A stretch of 64,000 bases of DNA from Aurantibacter_A sp039941195 (GCF_039941195.1 NZ_JBDVFA010000039.1:11459-75458); one strand, 5' to 3'. Positions 34,820-43,947 are shown, numbered from the stretch's first letter. Notes: generated by a model from the sequence alone, not told the origin. Program-made: numbers and translations.

Positions 34820-36091
34820 ATGTTACAGTTACAGGTAATTCGCGATAATAAAGATGAAATCATCAAAGCTTTAAATAAGCGCAAAATTGATGCAGATTCA
34901 TTGCTTAGCAATGTGCTGCAACTCGATGAAAAAAGACGCACCACTCAAACTAAATTAGATACTATTCTAGCAGAAAGCAACAAGCTTTCTAAAGAAATAG
35001 GAGGCCTATTTAAAAGTGGAAAAGCTGCCGAAGCGAATGTTTTAAAAGAAAAGACTGGGGCTTTAAAAGAAGAATCAAAACAATTAGGGGATGATTTAAA
35101 TGTAACTGCGGAAGAATTACAAAATTTACTTTATCAAATTCCGAATGTGCCGCACGACTCAGTCCCGACAGGTACTACAGAAGAGGATAACGAGGAGATT
35201 TACAAAGAAGGAGATATTCCCGTATTGAATACAGATGCCTTGCCACATTGGGAACTAGCAAAGAAATACGATATCATCGATTTTGAATTGGGGGTTAAAA
35301 TTTCAGGGGCAGGTTTCCCTGTTTACAAAGGAAAAGGTGCACGCTTACAACGTGCGTTAATATCTTACTTTTTAGATAAAAATACTGCTGCTGGTTATAC
35401 CGAAATTCAAGTACCACATTTGGTAAATGAAGCCTCTGGTTTAGGCACAGGACAATTACCCGATAAAGAAGGGCAAATGTATCATGTAACGGCAGATGAT
35501 TTGTATTTAATACCAACTGCAGAAGTTCCGGTAACCAATATTTTTAGAGACGTTATTGTAAATAAAGATGAGTTTCCTATTCGCTACACGGGTTATACGC
35601 CTTGTTTTAGACGTGAAGCCGGTAGTTATGGTGCGCATGTTAGAGGCCTGAATAGATTACATCAATTTGACAAAGTTGAGATTGTACGTGTTGAACACCC
35701 AGATAATTCTTATGCTGCTCTAGATGGCATGGTTGATCATGTAAAAGAAATTCTTCGCGAATTAAATTTACCCTATCGAATTTTAAGACTTTGTAGTGGA
35801 GATTTAGGTTTTACCGCCGCACTTACTTATGACTTTGAAGTTTTTTCTACTGCCCAAGACCGTTGGCTAGAAATTAGTTCTGTTTCTAATTTTGAAACAT
35901 ACCAGGCAAATAGACTAAAATTACGTTTCAAAGACGAAAATGGAAAAAGCCAACTTGCACATACACTTAACGGGAGCTCTTTAGCACTACCACGTGTTTT
36001 AGCTGGTATACTAGAAAACTGTCAAACAGCTGATGGAATAAAAATTCCTGAAGTTTTGATTCCGTATTGTGGTTTTGACACTATTGATTAG
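34820..36091 (+). CDS. serS: Seryl-tRNA synthetase
   Basis: 423 residues, the standard size. It charges tRNA-Ser (and tRNA-Sec where present). The N-terminal antiparallel coiled-coil tRNA arm (about 30-105) is followed by a class II catalytic core with motif 2 (TPCFRREAGSYG) and motif 3 (LNGSSLALPRVLAGILEN), and the Ser-binding TAEVP loop. A TAAATTTG -7 box (34790-34797) lies 22 nt upstream of the ATG. The downstream TPR gene starts close behind or slightly overlapping. Confidence 0.97.
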   Translation: MLQLQVIRDNKDEIIKALNKRKIDADSLLSNVLQLDEKRRTTQTKLDTILAESNKLSKEIGGLFKSGKAAEANVLKEKTGALKEESKQLGDDLNVTAEELQNLLYQIPNVPHDSVPTGTTEEDNEEIYKEGDIPVLNTDALPHWELAKKYDIIDFELGVKISGAGFPVYKGKGARLQRALISYFLDKNTAAGYTEIQVPHLVNEASGLGTGQLPDKEGQMYHVTADDLYLIPTAEVPVTNIFRDVIVNKDEFPIRYTGYTPCFRREAGSYGAHVRGLNRLHQFDKVEIVRVEHPDNSYAALDGMVDHVKEILRELNLPYRILRLCSGDLGFTAALTYDFEVFSTAQDRWLEISSVSNFETYQANRLKLRFKDENGKSQLAHTLNGSSLALPRVLAGILENCQTADGIKIPEVLIPYCGFDTID

Positions 36092-36146
36092 TAAGTCTTT
36101 AACACCCACATTACCCATTCTACGTATCTTTACAAAAAACCCGTAC

Positions 36147-37931
36147 TTGAGATTTTTCATCTTTCTTTTCGTTTTTTGTTCACTGCAAACTATTGTGGCC
36201 CAAGAAGATTTTCTTGCCAAGCAGTATTTTAATGATGGTGAATTTGAAAAATCGGTTGTTTTTTATGAAAAACTGGTTAAAAAAAGCCCACGTAGGACTG
36301 ATTATGCAACTGGTTTGATAAAATGTTATCAGCAACTCGAACGTTATGAAGATGCTGAAAACCTTCTAATAGAACAGTTAAAAGACAAAAACACCTACCC
36401 TACCTTTATCATTGAGCTCGGTTACAATTACGCACTACAAAACAACAGTAGCAAAGCCAACGAGTACTATCAAAAAGCAATTGACAAAATAAATGAAAAT
36501 GCCAATTTTGGTTATGGTCTAGGACTTCGATTTCAAAAATATGCGCTCTTAGATTATGCCGCAAAAGCCTTTATAAAGGCAATGGAATTGAATCCACAAT
36601 TAGATTACAATTTTCAATTAGCCAAAATATATGGTGAGGAAGGCCAAATTGAAAAGATGTACACATCTTATTTAAAATTAATTAGTGAGGGTAAAGTTTC
36701 ACAATCGCGTGTACTCCGTAGCATAGATGATTTTGTGAGCGAAGATGCTGAAAACATAAACAACCTCCTTTTAAAAAAAGTGTTATTAACCAATGCACAG
36801 AAAAACCCAGATCCGCTTTGGAACGAATTATTGAGTTGGCTATTTGTTCGTCAAAAACAATATGGTAGCGCCTTTCGACAAGAAAAGGCAATTTTTAAAC
36901 GTACAGATGGTGCCACAATTGAACGTCTTAATATGTTAGCGATAACCGCGTCTGAAAATGAGGATATAGAAACTGCCAAAGAAGTTTATCAATATATAAT
37001 AGACAATGCCTTTGATGAAGTCATTAAATTACATGCTCAATTAGACTTCATTGCTTTAGAATCTTTAGACGCGGATGAGAAATCAATTGAGCAAATACAA
37101 AAAAAATACGACCAGTTAATCACTCAATATGGTTATGAAAATCAGACTTTACAATTACAAGTGGATTATGCTAACTTTTTAACTTTTACACAAAATACAC
37201 CAGAAGCTGCTATTGTTATTCTAAAAAAAAGTTTAGAATTACCTTTAAACACGCGTGGTTCTGCATTTGTTAAAATGGCACTTGCAGACATATTGGTCTA
37301 CAATAAAAAATTTAACGAGGCATTAATCTACTATTCTCAAATTCAGAAGCGTTTAAAAAATGATGTATTAGGACAAAATGCTCGTTTTAAAGTTGCACAA
37401 ACTAGCTTTTATAAGGGCGACTTTGACTGGGCCTTAACACAGTTGAAAGTTTTAAGAAGTTCAACTTCTCAATTAATTGCTAATGACGCTATGCAGTTAA
37501 GCCTGTTAATCTCTGACAATTCTTTGGAAGATTCAACGCAAACTGCGCTAAAAAAATATGCACGAGCAGACCTTTTGGCTTATCAAAACAAAGACAAAGA
37601 GTCTATAGCTGTTTTAGATGATATTCTCGAAAACCATAAAGGTGAAAAAATTGAAGATGAAGCTTTATTAAAACAAGGAAAACTTTTAGAAAAACAAAAA
37701 GAATTTCAAGCCGCGATTTTTAATTATACTAAAATAATAGAATTTTATGCGGATGGTATTTTAGCTGACGACGCTTATTATAACTTGGGTGAACTATATC
37801 GTTCAGAATTGAACGAACCCGCGAAAGCTATGCAAGCGTATGAAAAAATAATATACAATTATCAGGACAGTTATTTTTTTCCGCAAGCAAGAAGACACTT
37901 TAGAGAACTTAGAGGTGATAGTATAAATTAG
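36147..37931 (+). CDS. Exported tetratricopeptide-repeat protein
   Basis: About 595 residues from a TTG at 36147, chosen because LRFFIFLFVFCSLQTIVAQ is then a clean Sec signal with cleavage after Ala-Gln. The open frame extends to a GTG at 36069 inside serS, but that would bury the signal behind 26 residues. The mature part is a series of TPR-like helical pairs along the whole length (for example EDFLAKQYFNDGEFEKSVVF at the start and AKAMQAYEKIIYNYQDSYFF near the end). It is likely periplasmic and a scaffold for an envelope complex. The exact partner is unknown. Confidence 0.8.
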   Translation: MRFFIFLFVFCSLQTIVAQEDFLAKQYFNDGEFEKSVVFYEKLVKKSPRRTDYATGLIKCYQQLERYEDAENLLIEQLKDKNTYPTFIIELGYNYALQNNSSKANEYYQKAIDKINENANFGYGLGLRFQKYALLDYAAKAFIKAMELNPQLDYNFQLAKIYGEEGQIEKMYTSYLKLISEGKVSQSRVLRSIDDFVSEDAENINNLLLKKVLLTNAQKNPDPLWNELLSWLFVRQKQYGSAFRQEKAIFKRTDGATIERLNMLAITASENEDIETAKEVYQYIIDNAFDEVIKLHAQLDFIALESLDADEKSIEQIQKKYDQLITQYGYENQTLQLQVDYANFLTFTQNTPEAAIVILKKSLELPLNTRGSAFVKMALADILVYNKKFNEALIYYSQIQKRLKNDVLGQNARFKVAQTSFYKGDFDWALTQLKVLRSSTSQLIANDAMQLSLLISDNSLEDSTQTALKKYARADLLAYQNKDKESIAVLDDILENHKGEKIEDEALLKQGKLLEKQKEFQAAIFNYTKIIEFYADGILADDAYYNLGELYRSELNEPAKAMQAYEKIIYNYQDSYFFPQARRHFRELRGDSIN

Positions 37932-37976
37932 GTTTCACAATAACCACTCAACCTCGGTGAATATAAAATACAATTA

Positions 37977-38288
37977 ATGTACATCTACAACGTAACAACT
38001 AACATAGACGAATCTGCACATTCAGCATGGCTAAAATGGATGCAAGAAATCCATATCCCCGCCGTACTTGCAACGGGTAAATTTACAAGTGCTAAAATGA
38101 GTCGTGTTTTGATTGAAGAAGAAATGGGTGGCTTTACTTATTCTGTTCAATACAGTGTTAGTAACAAAGAAACGCTAGAAAAGTATTACGCTGATGACGC
38201 ACCAGAATTACGAAATCAGGTTGCAAAACTATTTCCAAATAAATTTGTTTCTTTTAGAACCGAAATGGAAATAGTAAGCGAACACTAA
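37977..38288 (+). CDS. DUF4286 family protein
   Basis: 103 residues. The pattern YIYNVTTNIDESAHSAWLKW at the N-terminus and GFTYSVQYSVSN in the middle fit DUF4286, a small ferredoxin-like (dimeric alpha-beta barrel) family found mostly in Bacteroidota. No catalytic residue is obvious. It lies 13 nt before rsmA, as it does in many flavobacteria as far as I know, so it probably shares its transcript. The function is unknown. Confidence 0.85.
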   Translation: MYIYNVTTNIDESAHSAWLKWMQEIHIPAVLATGKFTSAKMSRVLIEEEMGGFTYSVQYSVSNKETLEKYYADDAPELRNQVAKLFPNKFVSFRTEMEIVSEH

Positions 38289-38301
38289 GAAACACTTTTC
38301 A

Positions 38302-39141
38302 ATGGCCAAACACAGAAAATCATTTAAAAAACCAAAACATGAAGGTCCTGTTCAGGCTAAAAAGCATCTTGGACAACATTTCTTAAAAGATGAGGAAATT
38401 GCTGCTAAAATAGCTGACACGCTTACCTTTAACGACTATAAGAATGTTATTGAAATTGGCCCAGGAACTGGCGTATTAACAAAGTATATTTTACAAAACG
38501 TAGTAAATTTAGTCGCAATGGATCTCGACCGAGAATCCATAGCCTACCTAAATTCGAATTTTGAATTAGAAAATCCTTTAGAAAAAAAAGGAAATATTAC
38601 AGTACTGGAAGCTGATTTTCTAAAATTCGACCTATTATTATTATTTAAAAATGAACAATTTGCAATTACAGGAAACTTCCCGTACAATATTTCTACGCAA
38701 ATAGTTTTTAAAATGCTCGAAATAAAAGAATACGTTCCGGAGTTTACAGGAATGTTTCAAAAAGAGGTCGCTGCACGTATTTGTTCCACAAATGGAAGCA
38801 AAGCTTATGGCATATTATCTGTTTATGCACAGGCTTTTTATGACGCAGAATATTTATTTACAGTTCCGCCAGATGTATTTGACCCTCCGCCAAAAGTAGA
38901 CTCTGGTGTTTTGCGATTAACCCGTAAAAAAGAGTTTAAACTTCCTATTGATGAAACATTGTTTCTCCGTGTTATAAAAACAGCTTTCAACCAACGAAGA
39001 AAAACGTTACGAAATAGTTTAAAATCGTTCGCACTTTCAAATAATTTAAAAGAAGATACTATCTTTACGCTTCGACCAGAGCAATTAACAGTTGCCGATT
39101 TTGTTGGGCTAACAGAGAAGATAGCAAATGACACCCTTTAA
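38302..39141 (+). CDS. rsmA: 16S rRNA dimethyladenosine transferase
   Basis: 279 residues. It dimethylates the two adjacent adenines in helix 45 of 16S rRNA using SAM, a late ribosome assembly check. Motifs: KKHLGQHFLKD at the N-terminus, SAM motif I VIEIGPGTGVLTKYI, motif IV GNFPYNISTQI, and the C-terminal RRKTLRNSLK. It overlaps the following mgtE gene by 14 nt. The older symbol is ksgA; loss in other bacteria gives kasugamycin resistance. Confidence 0.96.
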   Translation: MAKHRKSFKKPKHEGPVQAKKHLGQHFLKDEEIAAKIADTLTFNDYKNVIEIGPGTGVLTKYILQNVVNLVAMDLDRESIAYLNSNFELENPLEKKGNITVLEADFLKFDLLLLFKNEQFAITGNFPYNISTQIVFKMLEIKEYVPEFTGMFQKEVAARICSTNGSKAYGILSVYAQAFYDAEYLFTVPPDVFDPPPKVDSGVLRLTRKKEFKLPIDETLFLRVIKTAFNQRRKTLRNSLKSFALSNNLKEDTIFTLRPEQLTVADFVGLTEKIANDTL

Positions 39142-40480
39142 ACTCACAGACGACTTATTAGAAGAAATTCAGCAACTAATTAGAGACCAACAGGACTCCC
39201 GATTGGAAGCACTTATGGACAACGTCCATTACGCCGATGTTGCTGAAATTGCCGATGAATTAGAGACTGAGCAAGCTACCTACCTCATAAAGCTCTTGGA
39301 TAGTGATAAAACTTCTGATGTTTTAACAGAGCTCGATGAGGATGTTCGTGAATCTATTCTAAGTAACCTTTCTTCTAAGGAAATTGCAGAAGAACTCGAT
39401 GAATTAGATACCGATGACGCCGCAGATATAATTGCTGAATTACCTGATGACATCGTACAAGAAGTAATCTCTGAAATAGAAGACAGAGAACACGCAAAAG
39501 ACATTGTAGACCTTTTACGTTATGATGAAAATTCTGCCGGTGGACTTATGGCAAAAGAGCTTGTTAAAGTCTATGAACATTGGAATGTTACTACTTGCGT
39601 TACTGAAATGCGTGCACAAGCAGAAAATGTAACCAGAGTACACTCAATCTACGTAGTTGACAGTGAAGAAAAGCTTATGGGTCGACTTTCCCTAAAAGAC
39701 CTTTTAACGACTTCTACTAGCTCACATATTCGAGATGTATATATTTCAAATGTAGATTATGTAAATGTTAATGAGAAGCCGGAAGAAGTCGCTAAAATAA
39801 TGTCTAAATACGATCTTGAAGCCATTCCAGTTGTTGATGAAATAGGAAGATTGGTTGGTCGTATTACCATTGATGATATTGTAGATGTTATTAGAGAAGA
39901 GGCTGAAAAGGATTATCAAATGGCAGCGGGTATTTCACAAGATGTGGAAGCTGATGATACCATTTGGGAACTTACTAGAGCTAGGCTTCCTTGGTTGTTT
40001 TTAGGTTTAGTTGGCGGTGTTGGAGCCGCTGTAATTATGGGCGGATTCGAAGAAATGATCAGCAAACATGCTGTTTTATTCTTCTTCACCCCGCTAATTG
40101 CTGCCATGGCAGGGAATGTAGGCGTACAATCAAGTGCTATCATCGTTCAAGGTCTTGCGAATGATGATTTAAAAGGTAGTATTAGTAATAGACTTATTAA
40201 AGAAATGTTACTTGCTCTTTTAAATGGAACAATTCTAGCTATTATTCTTTTACTCTTTACTTGGGCTTACAAAGGTCATTTTTTAACGGCTTTAGCCATT
40301 TCCATTTCACTTATTGTAGTAATTGTAGTAGCCGGATTTATTGGAACTTTTACGCCCCTCTTTTTACATAAACGTGGTATTGATCCTGCAATAGCAACAG
40401 GGCCCTTTATAACTACTAGCAATGATATTTTTGGAATTTTAATCTATTTTTGGATTGCTAAAATTATCTTGGGAATTTAA
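39128..40480 (+). CDS. mgtE: MgtE-type magnesium transporter/channel
   Basis: 450 residues. The N-terminal acidic superhelical domain (about 1-130, many EL/DD repeats such as EELDELDTDDAADIIAELP), two CBS domains (about 135-255) and five C-terminal membrane helices (about 280-450) are in the usual order. The pore helix motif is readable near PLIAAMAGNVGVQSSAI. The cytosolic domains sense Mg and close the channel. It overlaps rsmA by 14 nt, an ordinary flavobacterial arrangement. Confidence 0.95.
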   Translation: MTPFKLTDDLLEEIQQLIRDQQDSRLEALMDNVHYADVAEIADELETEQATYLIKLLDSDKTSDVLTELDEDVRESILSNLSSKEIAEELDELDTDDAADIIAELPDDIVQEVISEIEDREHAKDIVDLLRYDENSAGGLMAKELVKVYEHWNVTTCVTEMRAQAENVTRVHSIYVVDSEEKLMGRLSLKDLLTTSTSSHIRDVYISNVDYVNVNEKPEEVAKIMSKYDLEAIPVVDEIGRLVGRITIDDIVDVIREEAEKDYQMAAGISQDVEADDTIWELTRARLPWLFLGLVGGVGAAVIMGGFEEMISKHAVLFFFTPLIAAMAGNVGVQSSAIIVQGLANDDLKGSISNRLIKEMLLALLNGTILAIILLLFTWAYKGHFLTALAISISLIVVIVVAGFIGTFTPLFLHKRGIDPAIATGPFITTSNDIFGILIYFWIAKIILGI

Positions 40481-40580
40481 ATTACGCTCAGAAGATTCCT
40501 ATTTTAATTTTTAATCATGTCCTTTAGATGACTCTTATTAGAAATCATTAAATTGTTTCTTCCTTAAAATTTGAATACAT

Positions 40581-41519
40581 ATGAAGGTATTACATGTAAA
40601 TGTTAACCACCCCCTAATAATAGCACAATTCAATACTTTAGGATTTGAAAACCATGAAGATTACACTTCATCTAAAGAAGAGATTGAACAAAAAATTCAT
40701 GAATACGACGGATTAATTATTCGTAGTCGTTTTTCTATTGACAAATCTTTTCTAGACAAAGCAGTAAAATTAAAATTTATTGCAAGACTCGGTGCGGGAC
40801 TAGAAAATATTGACATTAATTATGCAGCCAGGCTCGGCATTTTTCTTGCTGCAGCTCCTGAAGGCAATAGAAATGCCGTTAGTGAACACGCATTAGGGAT
40901 GCTACTTTCACTGTTTAACAATTTAAACAAAGCAGACAAAGAAGTCCGTTCTGGCAAGTGGGACCGTGAAGGCAACAGAGGAATAGAGCTCGATGGCAAA
41001 ACAGTAGGAATTATTGGTTACGGCAATATGGGTAAAGCCTTTGCCAAAAAACTTCGAGGTTTCGACATTGAAGTAATATGTTACGACATTAAAGGAGGTG
41101 TAGAAGATGAAAATGCCAGACAAGTTGGTATCATGGAATTACAACAAAAGACCGACGTTTTAAGTTTACATATTCCTCAAACCGAACTAACCATTGGTAT
41201 GATTAATTCTGAATTTATTGAAAAATTCCACAAACCAATCTGGTTATTAAACACTGCTCGTGGTAAAAGCGTTATTTCGAATGATTTAGTTGACGCTTTA
41301 AAATCCGGTAAAATATTGGGAGCAGGATTGGATGTTCTTGAATACGAAAAAGCATCTTTTGAAAATATGTTTACAGATCAAAAATTACCTGTAGCTTTTG
41401 AATATTTAATCCAAGCAGAAAATGTTATCCTATCCCCGCATGTTGCTGGCTGGACTATAGAAAGTCTTGAAAAACTAGCGCAAACTATAGTCGATAAAAT
41501 CAAAGAAGAATTTTGCTAA
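40581..41519 (+). CDS. D-isomer-specific 2-hydroxyacid dehydrogenase (phosphoglycerate dehydrogenase-like)
   Basis: 312 residues. The Rossmann NAD-binding domain has GKTVGIIGYGNMGKAFAKKL, the catalytic Arg lies near LKFIARLGAGLENID, the catalytic Glu region is LGAGLDVLEYEK, and the His is in ILSPHVAGWT. It reduces or oxidises a D-2-hydroxyacid with NAD(H). It lacks the regulatory ACT/ASB domains of long SerA, so 3-phosphoglycerate is possible but not certain. It stands before a DUF1801 gene (12-nt gap), not near serine genes. Confidence 0.88.
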   Translation: MKVLHVNVNHPLIIAQFNTLGFENHEDYTSSKEEIEQKIHEYDGLIIRSRFSIDKSFLDKAVKLKFIARLGAGLENIDINYAARLGIFLAAAPEGNRNAVSEHALGMLLSLFNNLNKADKEVRSGKWDREGNRGIELDGKTVGIIGYGNMGKAFAKKLRGFDIEVICYDIKGGVEDENARQVGIMELQQKTDVLSLHIPQTELTIGMINSEFIEKFHKPIWLLNTARGKSVISNDLVDALKSGKILGAGLDVLEYEKASFENMFTDQKLPVAFEYLIQAENVILSPHVAGWTIESLEKLAQTIVDKIKEEFC

Positions 41520-41531
41520 ATTTGAAATACC

Positions 41532-41990
41532 ATGAAATACACGGCGGATTCTCCTGAAAAATACATTGACCAGTTGCCTGAAAACAGACAACTTGTAATT
41601 TCAAGAATTCGAGATTCAATCAACAAATCTATTCCTAAGGGGTTTCAAGAACAAATGAGCTATGGCATGTTGGGCTGGGTCGTTCCTCATTCGTCATATC
41701 CAGATGGCTACCATTGCGACCCGAAATTACCGCTACCATTTATTAATCTTGCATCACAGAAAAATTTTATTGCACTCTACCATTCTGGCATTTATGCCGA
41801 CCAAAATTTGTACGACTGGTTTGTTTCAGAATACCCTAAATATTGTAAAAGAAAATTAGACATGGGCAAAAGTTGTATTCGATTTAAAGCTATGGATGAT
41901 ATACCCTATGATTTAATCGAAGAATTATGTTCAAAAACAACTGTAAAAGATTGGATTTCTTTATACGAGAAAAATATAAAAAAGAAATAG
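41532..41990 (+). CDS. DUF1801 domain protein
   Basis: 152 residues. The pattern YIDQLPENRQLVISRIRDSI, followed by QEQMSYGMLGW and the CIRFKAMDDIPYDLIEELC end, fits the DUF1801 (YdhG-like) family, a small alpha-beta fold related to YjbR-like proteins. Frataxin-like folding has been noted for relatives, but no biochemical role is established. It follows the dehydrogenase by 12 nt and probably shares its transcript. Confidence 0.85.
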   Translation: MKYTADSPEKYIDQLPENRQLVISRIRDSINKSIPKGFQEQMSYGMLGWVVPHSSYPDGYHCDPKLPLPFINLASQKNFIALYHSGIYADQNLYDWFVSEYPKYCKRKLDMGKSCIRFKAMDDIPYDLIEELCSKTTVKDWISLYEKNIKKK

Positions 41991-42048
41991 AAATAAACTT
42001 TAGAAACCATTATAATGTATTGATTCTTAAAACTTAAAACTATAAATT

Positions 42049-42435
42049 ATGACAAAAAGGGTAACAGGCTTAGGTGGCTTCTTTTTTAAAACCAAAGACC
42101 CAGATGCAATAAAACAATGGTACAAGGACCGATTGGGTTTAAATACGGACCAATACGGGTGTACTTTTTGGTGGAAAGATAAGCAGGGTAAAGATTGCTC
42201 TACACAATGGAGCCCGATGAAAGAGGACACACCGTATTTTGAACCCAGCAAAAAGCAATTTATGATGAATTTTAGGGTAGACAATCTAGTAGAACTTTTA
42301 GCTACCCTTAAAGAAGAAGGTGTAACCATAGTAGGCGAAATTGAAGTATATGAATACGGTAAATTCGGTTGGATTTTAGATCCTGAAGGCAACAAATTAG
42401 AACTTTGGGAGCCTATAGATAAAGCCTTTCAATAA
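42049..42435 (+). CDS. VOC (glyoxalase/bleomycin-resistance fold) family protein
   Basis: 128 residues, two beta-alpha-beta-beta-beta modules of the vicinal-oxygen-chelate fold. It begins with TGLGGFFFKTKDPDAIKQWY and ends with FGWILDPEGNKLELWEP, the family's usual C-terminal strand with its metal-ligand Glu. The first metal His is replaced by Phe in the GGFFFK strand, so metal binding and lyase activity are doubtful. Substrate unknown. An isolated cytosolic gene. Confidence 0.87.
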   Translation: MTKRVTGLGGFFFKTKDPDAIKQWYKDRLGLNTDQYGCTFWWKDKQGKDCSTQWSPMKEDTPYFEPSKKQFMMNFRVDNLVELLATLKEEGVTIVGEIEVYEYGKFGWILDPEGNKLELWEPIDKAFQ

Positions 42436-42496
42436 TAAACAAATAAATAGTACATTTAGCCAACAAGTATTTGAACAACCAGTAAAACCAAAAATA

Positions 42497-43018
42497 ATGT
42501 CAGAAGAGAACAAAGACTTAGGAGATATGGCAGAAGATGCCATGGACGACGCTAAAGGAAAAGCGAGTGAAATGGGCGAAAAAGCGAATGAAAAATTTGA
42601 AGATGCAAAAGAAGCAACCAAAGAATTCGCCGAAGATGCCAAAGAAAAAGCGAGTGAATTTGCTGAAGATGCTAAAGAAGCTGCAAGTGACTTTGCTGAT
42701 GAAGCCAAGAAAACAGCTAATGAATTCTCAGAAAATGCTAAGGAGGCATTTAATGAGATAGGAGGTGAAAATAAAAAACTTCTAGCCGGAATTATAGCAA
42801 TTGTTTTGGGTTCATTAGGTATTCACAAATTTATACTTGGCTATCAAAAAGAAGGTATCATAATGTTGGTTGTCACTATACTAATAGGTGGTATCACATG
42901 TGGAATTGGCGCATCATTAATGGGAATTATCGGATTAATAGAAGGCATAATATACTTAACCAAATCCGATGAAGAATTTTATCAGACTTACCAAGTTGGC
43001 AAAAAAACATGGTTTTAA
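42497..43018 (+). CDS. TM2-domain membrane protein with LEA-like amphipathic repeat arm
   Basis: 173 residues in two unlike halves. Residues 1-90 are repeats of about 11 residues rich in Ala, Lys, Glu and Asp (EFAEDAKEKAS, EFAEDAKEAAS, DFADEAKKTAN), with no Cys and very few bulky residues, like group 3 LEA or apolipoprotein helices. Residues 92-173 are a TM2 domain with two hydrophobic helices (AGIIAIVLGSLGIHKFILG and the segment after EGIIMLV). I infer a long amphipathic helix on the cytosolic side, perhaps lying on the membrane. A terminator follows directly. Function unknown. Confidence 0.8.
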   Translation: MSEENKDLGDMAEDAMDDAKGKASEMGEKANEKFEDAKEATKEFAEDAKEKASEFAEDAKEAASDFADEAKKTANEFSENAKEAFNEIGGENKKLLAGIIAIVLGSLGIHKFILGYQKEGIIMLVVTILIGGITCGIGASLMGIIGLIEGIIYLTKSDEEFYQTYQVGKKTWF

Positions 43019-43028
43019 GCAATTAGTA

Positions 43029-43058
43029 AAAGCCAATTCATTTAGAATTGGCTTTTTT
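43029..43058 (+). terminator. Intrinsic terminator after the TM2 protein gene
   Basis: Perfect 11-bp stem AAAGCCAATTC/GAATTGGCTTT with a 5-nt loop and a T run. It separates this gene from the ArsR operon. Confidence 0.85.
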
Positions 43059-43063
43059 ATCAC

Positions 43064-43084
43064 GCTATATTATCGTAATATAGC
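43064..43084. promoter_or_regulatory. ArsR operator: perfect 9-bp inverted repeat
   Basis: GCTATATTA-TCG-TAATATAGC has perfect 9-bp arms around a 3-nt spacer and ends 16 nt before the ArsR ATG. The position and size fit an autoregulatory ArsR-dimer operator. Confidence 0.75.
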
Positions 43085-43100
43085 AATATATAAATATGTA

Positions 43101-43424
43101 ATGGGAATAACAAAATCACAAATATATACTTCTAAACAAAATCAGCTTGCTACAATTTTTAAAGTGCTTGCTCACCCAGGACGGATAGCCATTTTACAAT
43201 ACATAAGCCGCCAAAATGCATGCATTTGCAATGATATTGTTGAAGAAATTGGCCTTGCACAACCCACAATATCTCAACACTTAAAAGAGCTAAAAAGCAT
43301 CGATTTAATACATGGTGAAATTGAAGGAAAAAAAGTGTGCTACTGTCTTAACCTTGCCAAATGGAAAGAAGTTCAAGATTCGTTGAATTCTTTTTTTAAT
43401 ACTACAAAATTTAATTGCAGCTAA
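43101..43424 (+). CDS. arsR: ArsR-family thiol/metalloid-sensing repressor
   Basis: 107 residues from the ATG at 43101. The frame is open back to 42969, but that would run over the preceding gene, the terminator and the operator. The winged helix is typical: VLAHPGRIAILQYIS, then LAQPTISQHLKELK as the recognition helix. A Cys-x-Cys pair at the start of the DNA-binding helix region (NACICNDIVEEI) matches the CVC site by which ArsR senses arsenite or antimonite; two further Cys lie in VCYCL and one at the C-terminus. It is followed after 1 nt by an acetyltransferase gene, so it controls a two-gene operon. Confidence 0.85.
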   Translation: MGITKSQIYTSKQNQLATIFKVLAHPGRIAILQYISRQNACICNDIVEEIGLAQPTISQHLKELKSIDLIHGEIEGKKVCYCLNLAKWKEVQDSLNSFFNTTKFNCS

Positions 43425-43425
43425 T

Positions 43426-43935
43426 ATGAGAAACAATCAAAACATCACTATTAGACCAATGAAGAAAAGCGATTGGAATGCAGTTTCCAAAATTTACGCC
43501 GAGGGCATTGCAACTGGAATTGCAACTTTTGAGAAAGAAATACCAACTTACGAATCATGGAATTCATCACATTTAAATACTTGTCGATTAATTGCTGAAC
43601 AAAATAACACTGTTTTGGGCTGGGCAGCACTTTCTCCCGTCTCTAGTCGATGTGTTTATGGAGGTGTTGCCGAAGTAAGCGTTTATATCAATGCAATATC
43701 TAGAGGACAAGGAGTGGGTTCAAAATTAATGCAATCTTTAATTATCTCTAGTGAAAAAGAAGGACTGTGGACCTTGCAATCAGGAATATTTCCAGAAAAT
43801 ATAGGAAGTTGTAAACTGCATAAGAAATCTGGATTTAGATACATCGGCAAGCGTGAACGTGTTGGCAAAATAGATGGTCTTTGGAAAGATAACTTACTTT
43901 ACGAAAGAAGAAGTACCATAATTGGGGTAGCATAA
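43426..43935 (+). CDS. GNAT N-acetyltransferase, ArsN1/phosphinothricin acetyltransferase-like
   Basis: 169 residues. It starts with ITIRPMKKSDWNAVSKIYAE and has the acetyl-CoA loop SRGQGVGSKLM and the WAALSPVSSR strand typical of the phosphinothricin acetyltransferase group. Within this group, ArsN1 enzymes encoded beside arsR acetylate the alpha-amine of arsinothricin, an arsenic-containing antibiotic. The tight link to a Cys-x-Cys ArsR favours ArsN1 here. Methionine sulfoximine or another amino-acid analogue remains possible. No arsenite pump or arsenate reductase gene is nearby. Confidence 0.8.
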   Translation: MRNNQNITIRPMKKSDWNAVSKIYAEGIATGIATFEKEIPTYESWNSSHLNTCRLIAEQNNTVLGWAALSPVSSRCVYGGVAEVSVYINAISRGQGVGSKLMQSLIISSEKEGLWTLQSGIFPENIGSCKLHKKSGFRYIGKRERVGKIDGLWKDNLLYERRSTIIGVA

Positions 43936-43947
43936 ACAAATACTAAT

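Noticed and set aside
36069..36146. GTG start of the TPR protein inside serS
   Set aside because: It would put about 26 residues before an otherwise clean Sec signal peptide; the TTG at 36147 fits better, though it remains uncertain.
42537..42761. Lys-rich 74-codon frame overlapping the TM2 protein
   Set aside because: It is a shifted-frame shadow of the repetitive LEA-like coding region.
42969..43100. Longer ArsR frame starting inside the TM2 gene
   Set aside because: It would run through the preceding gene end, a strong terminator and the ArsR operator.
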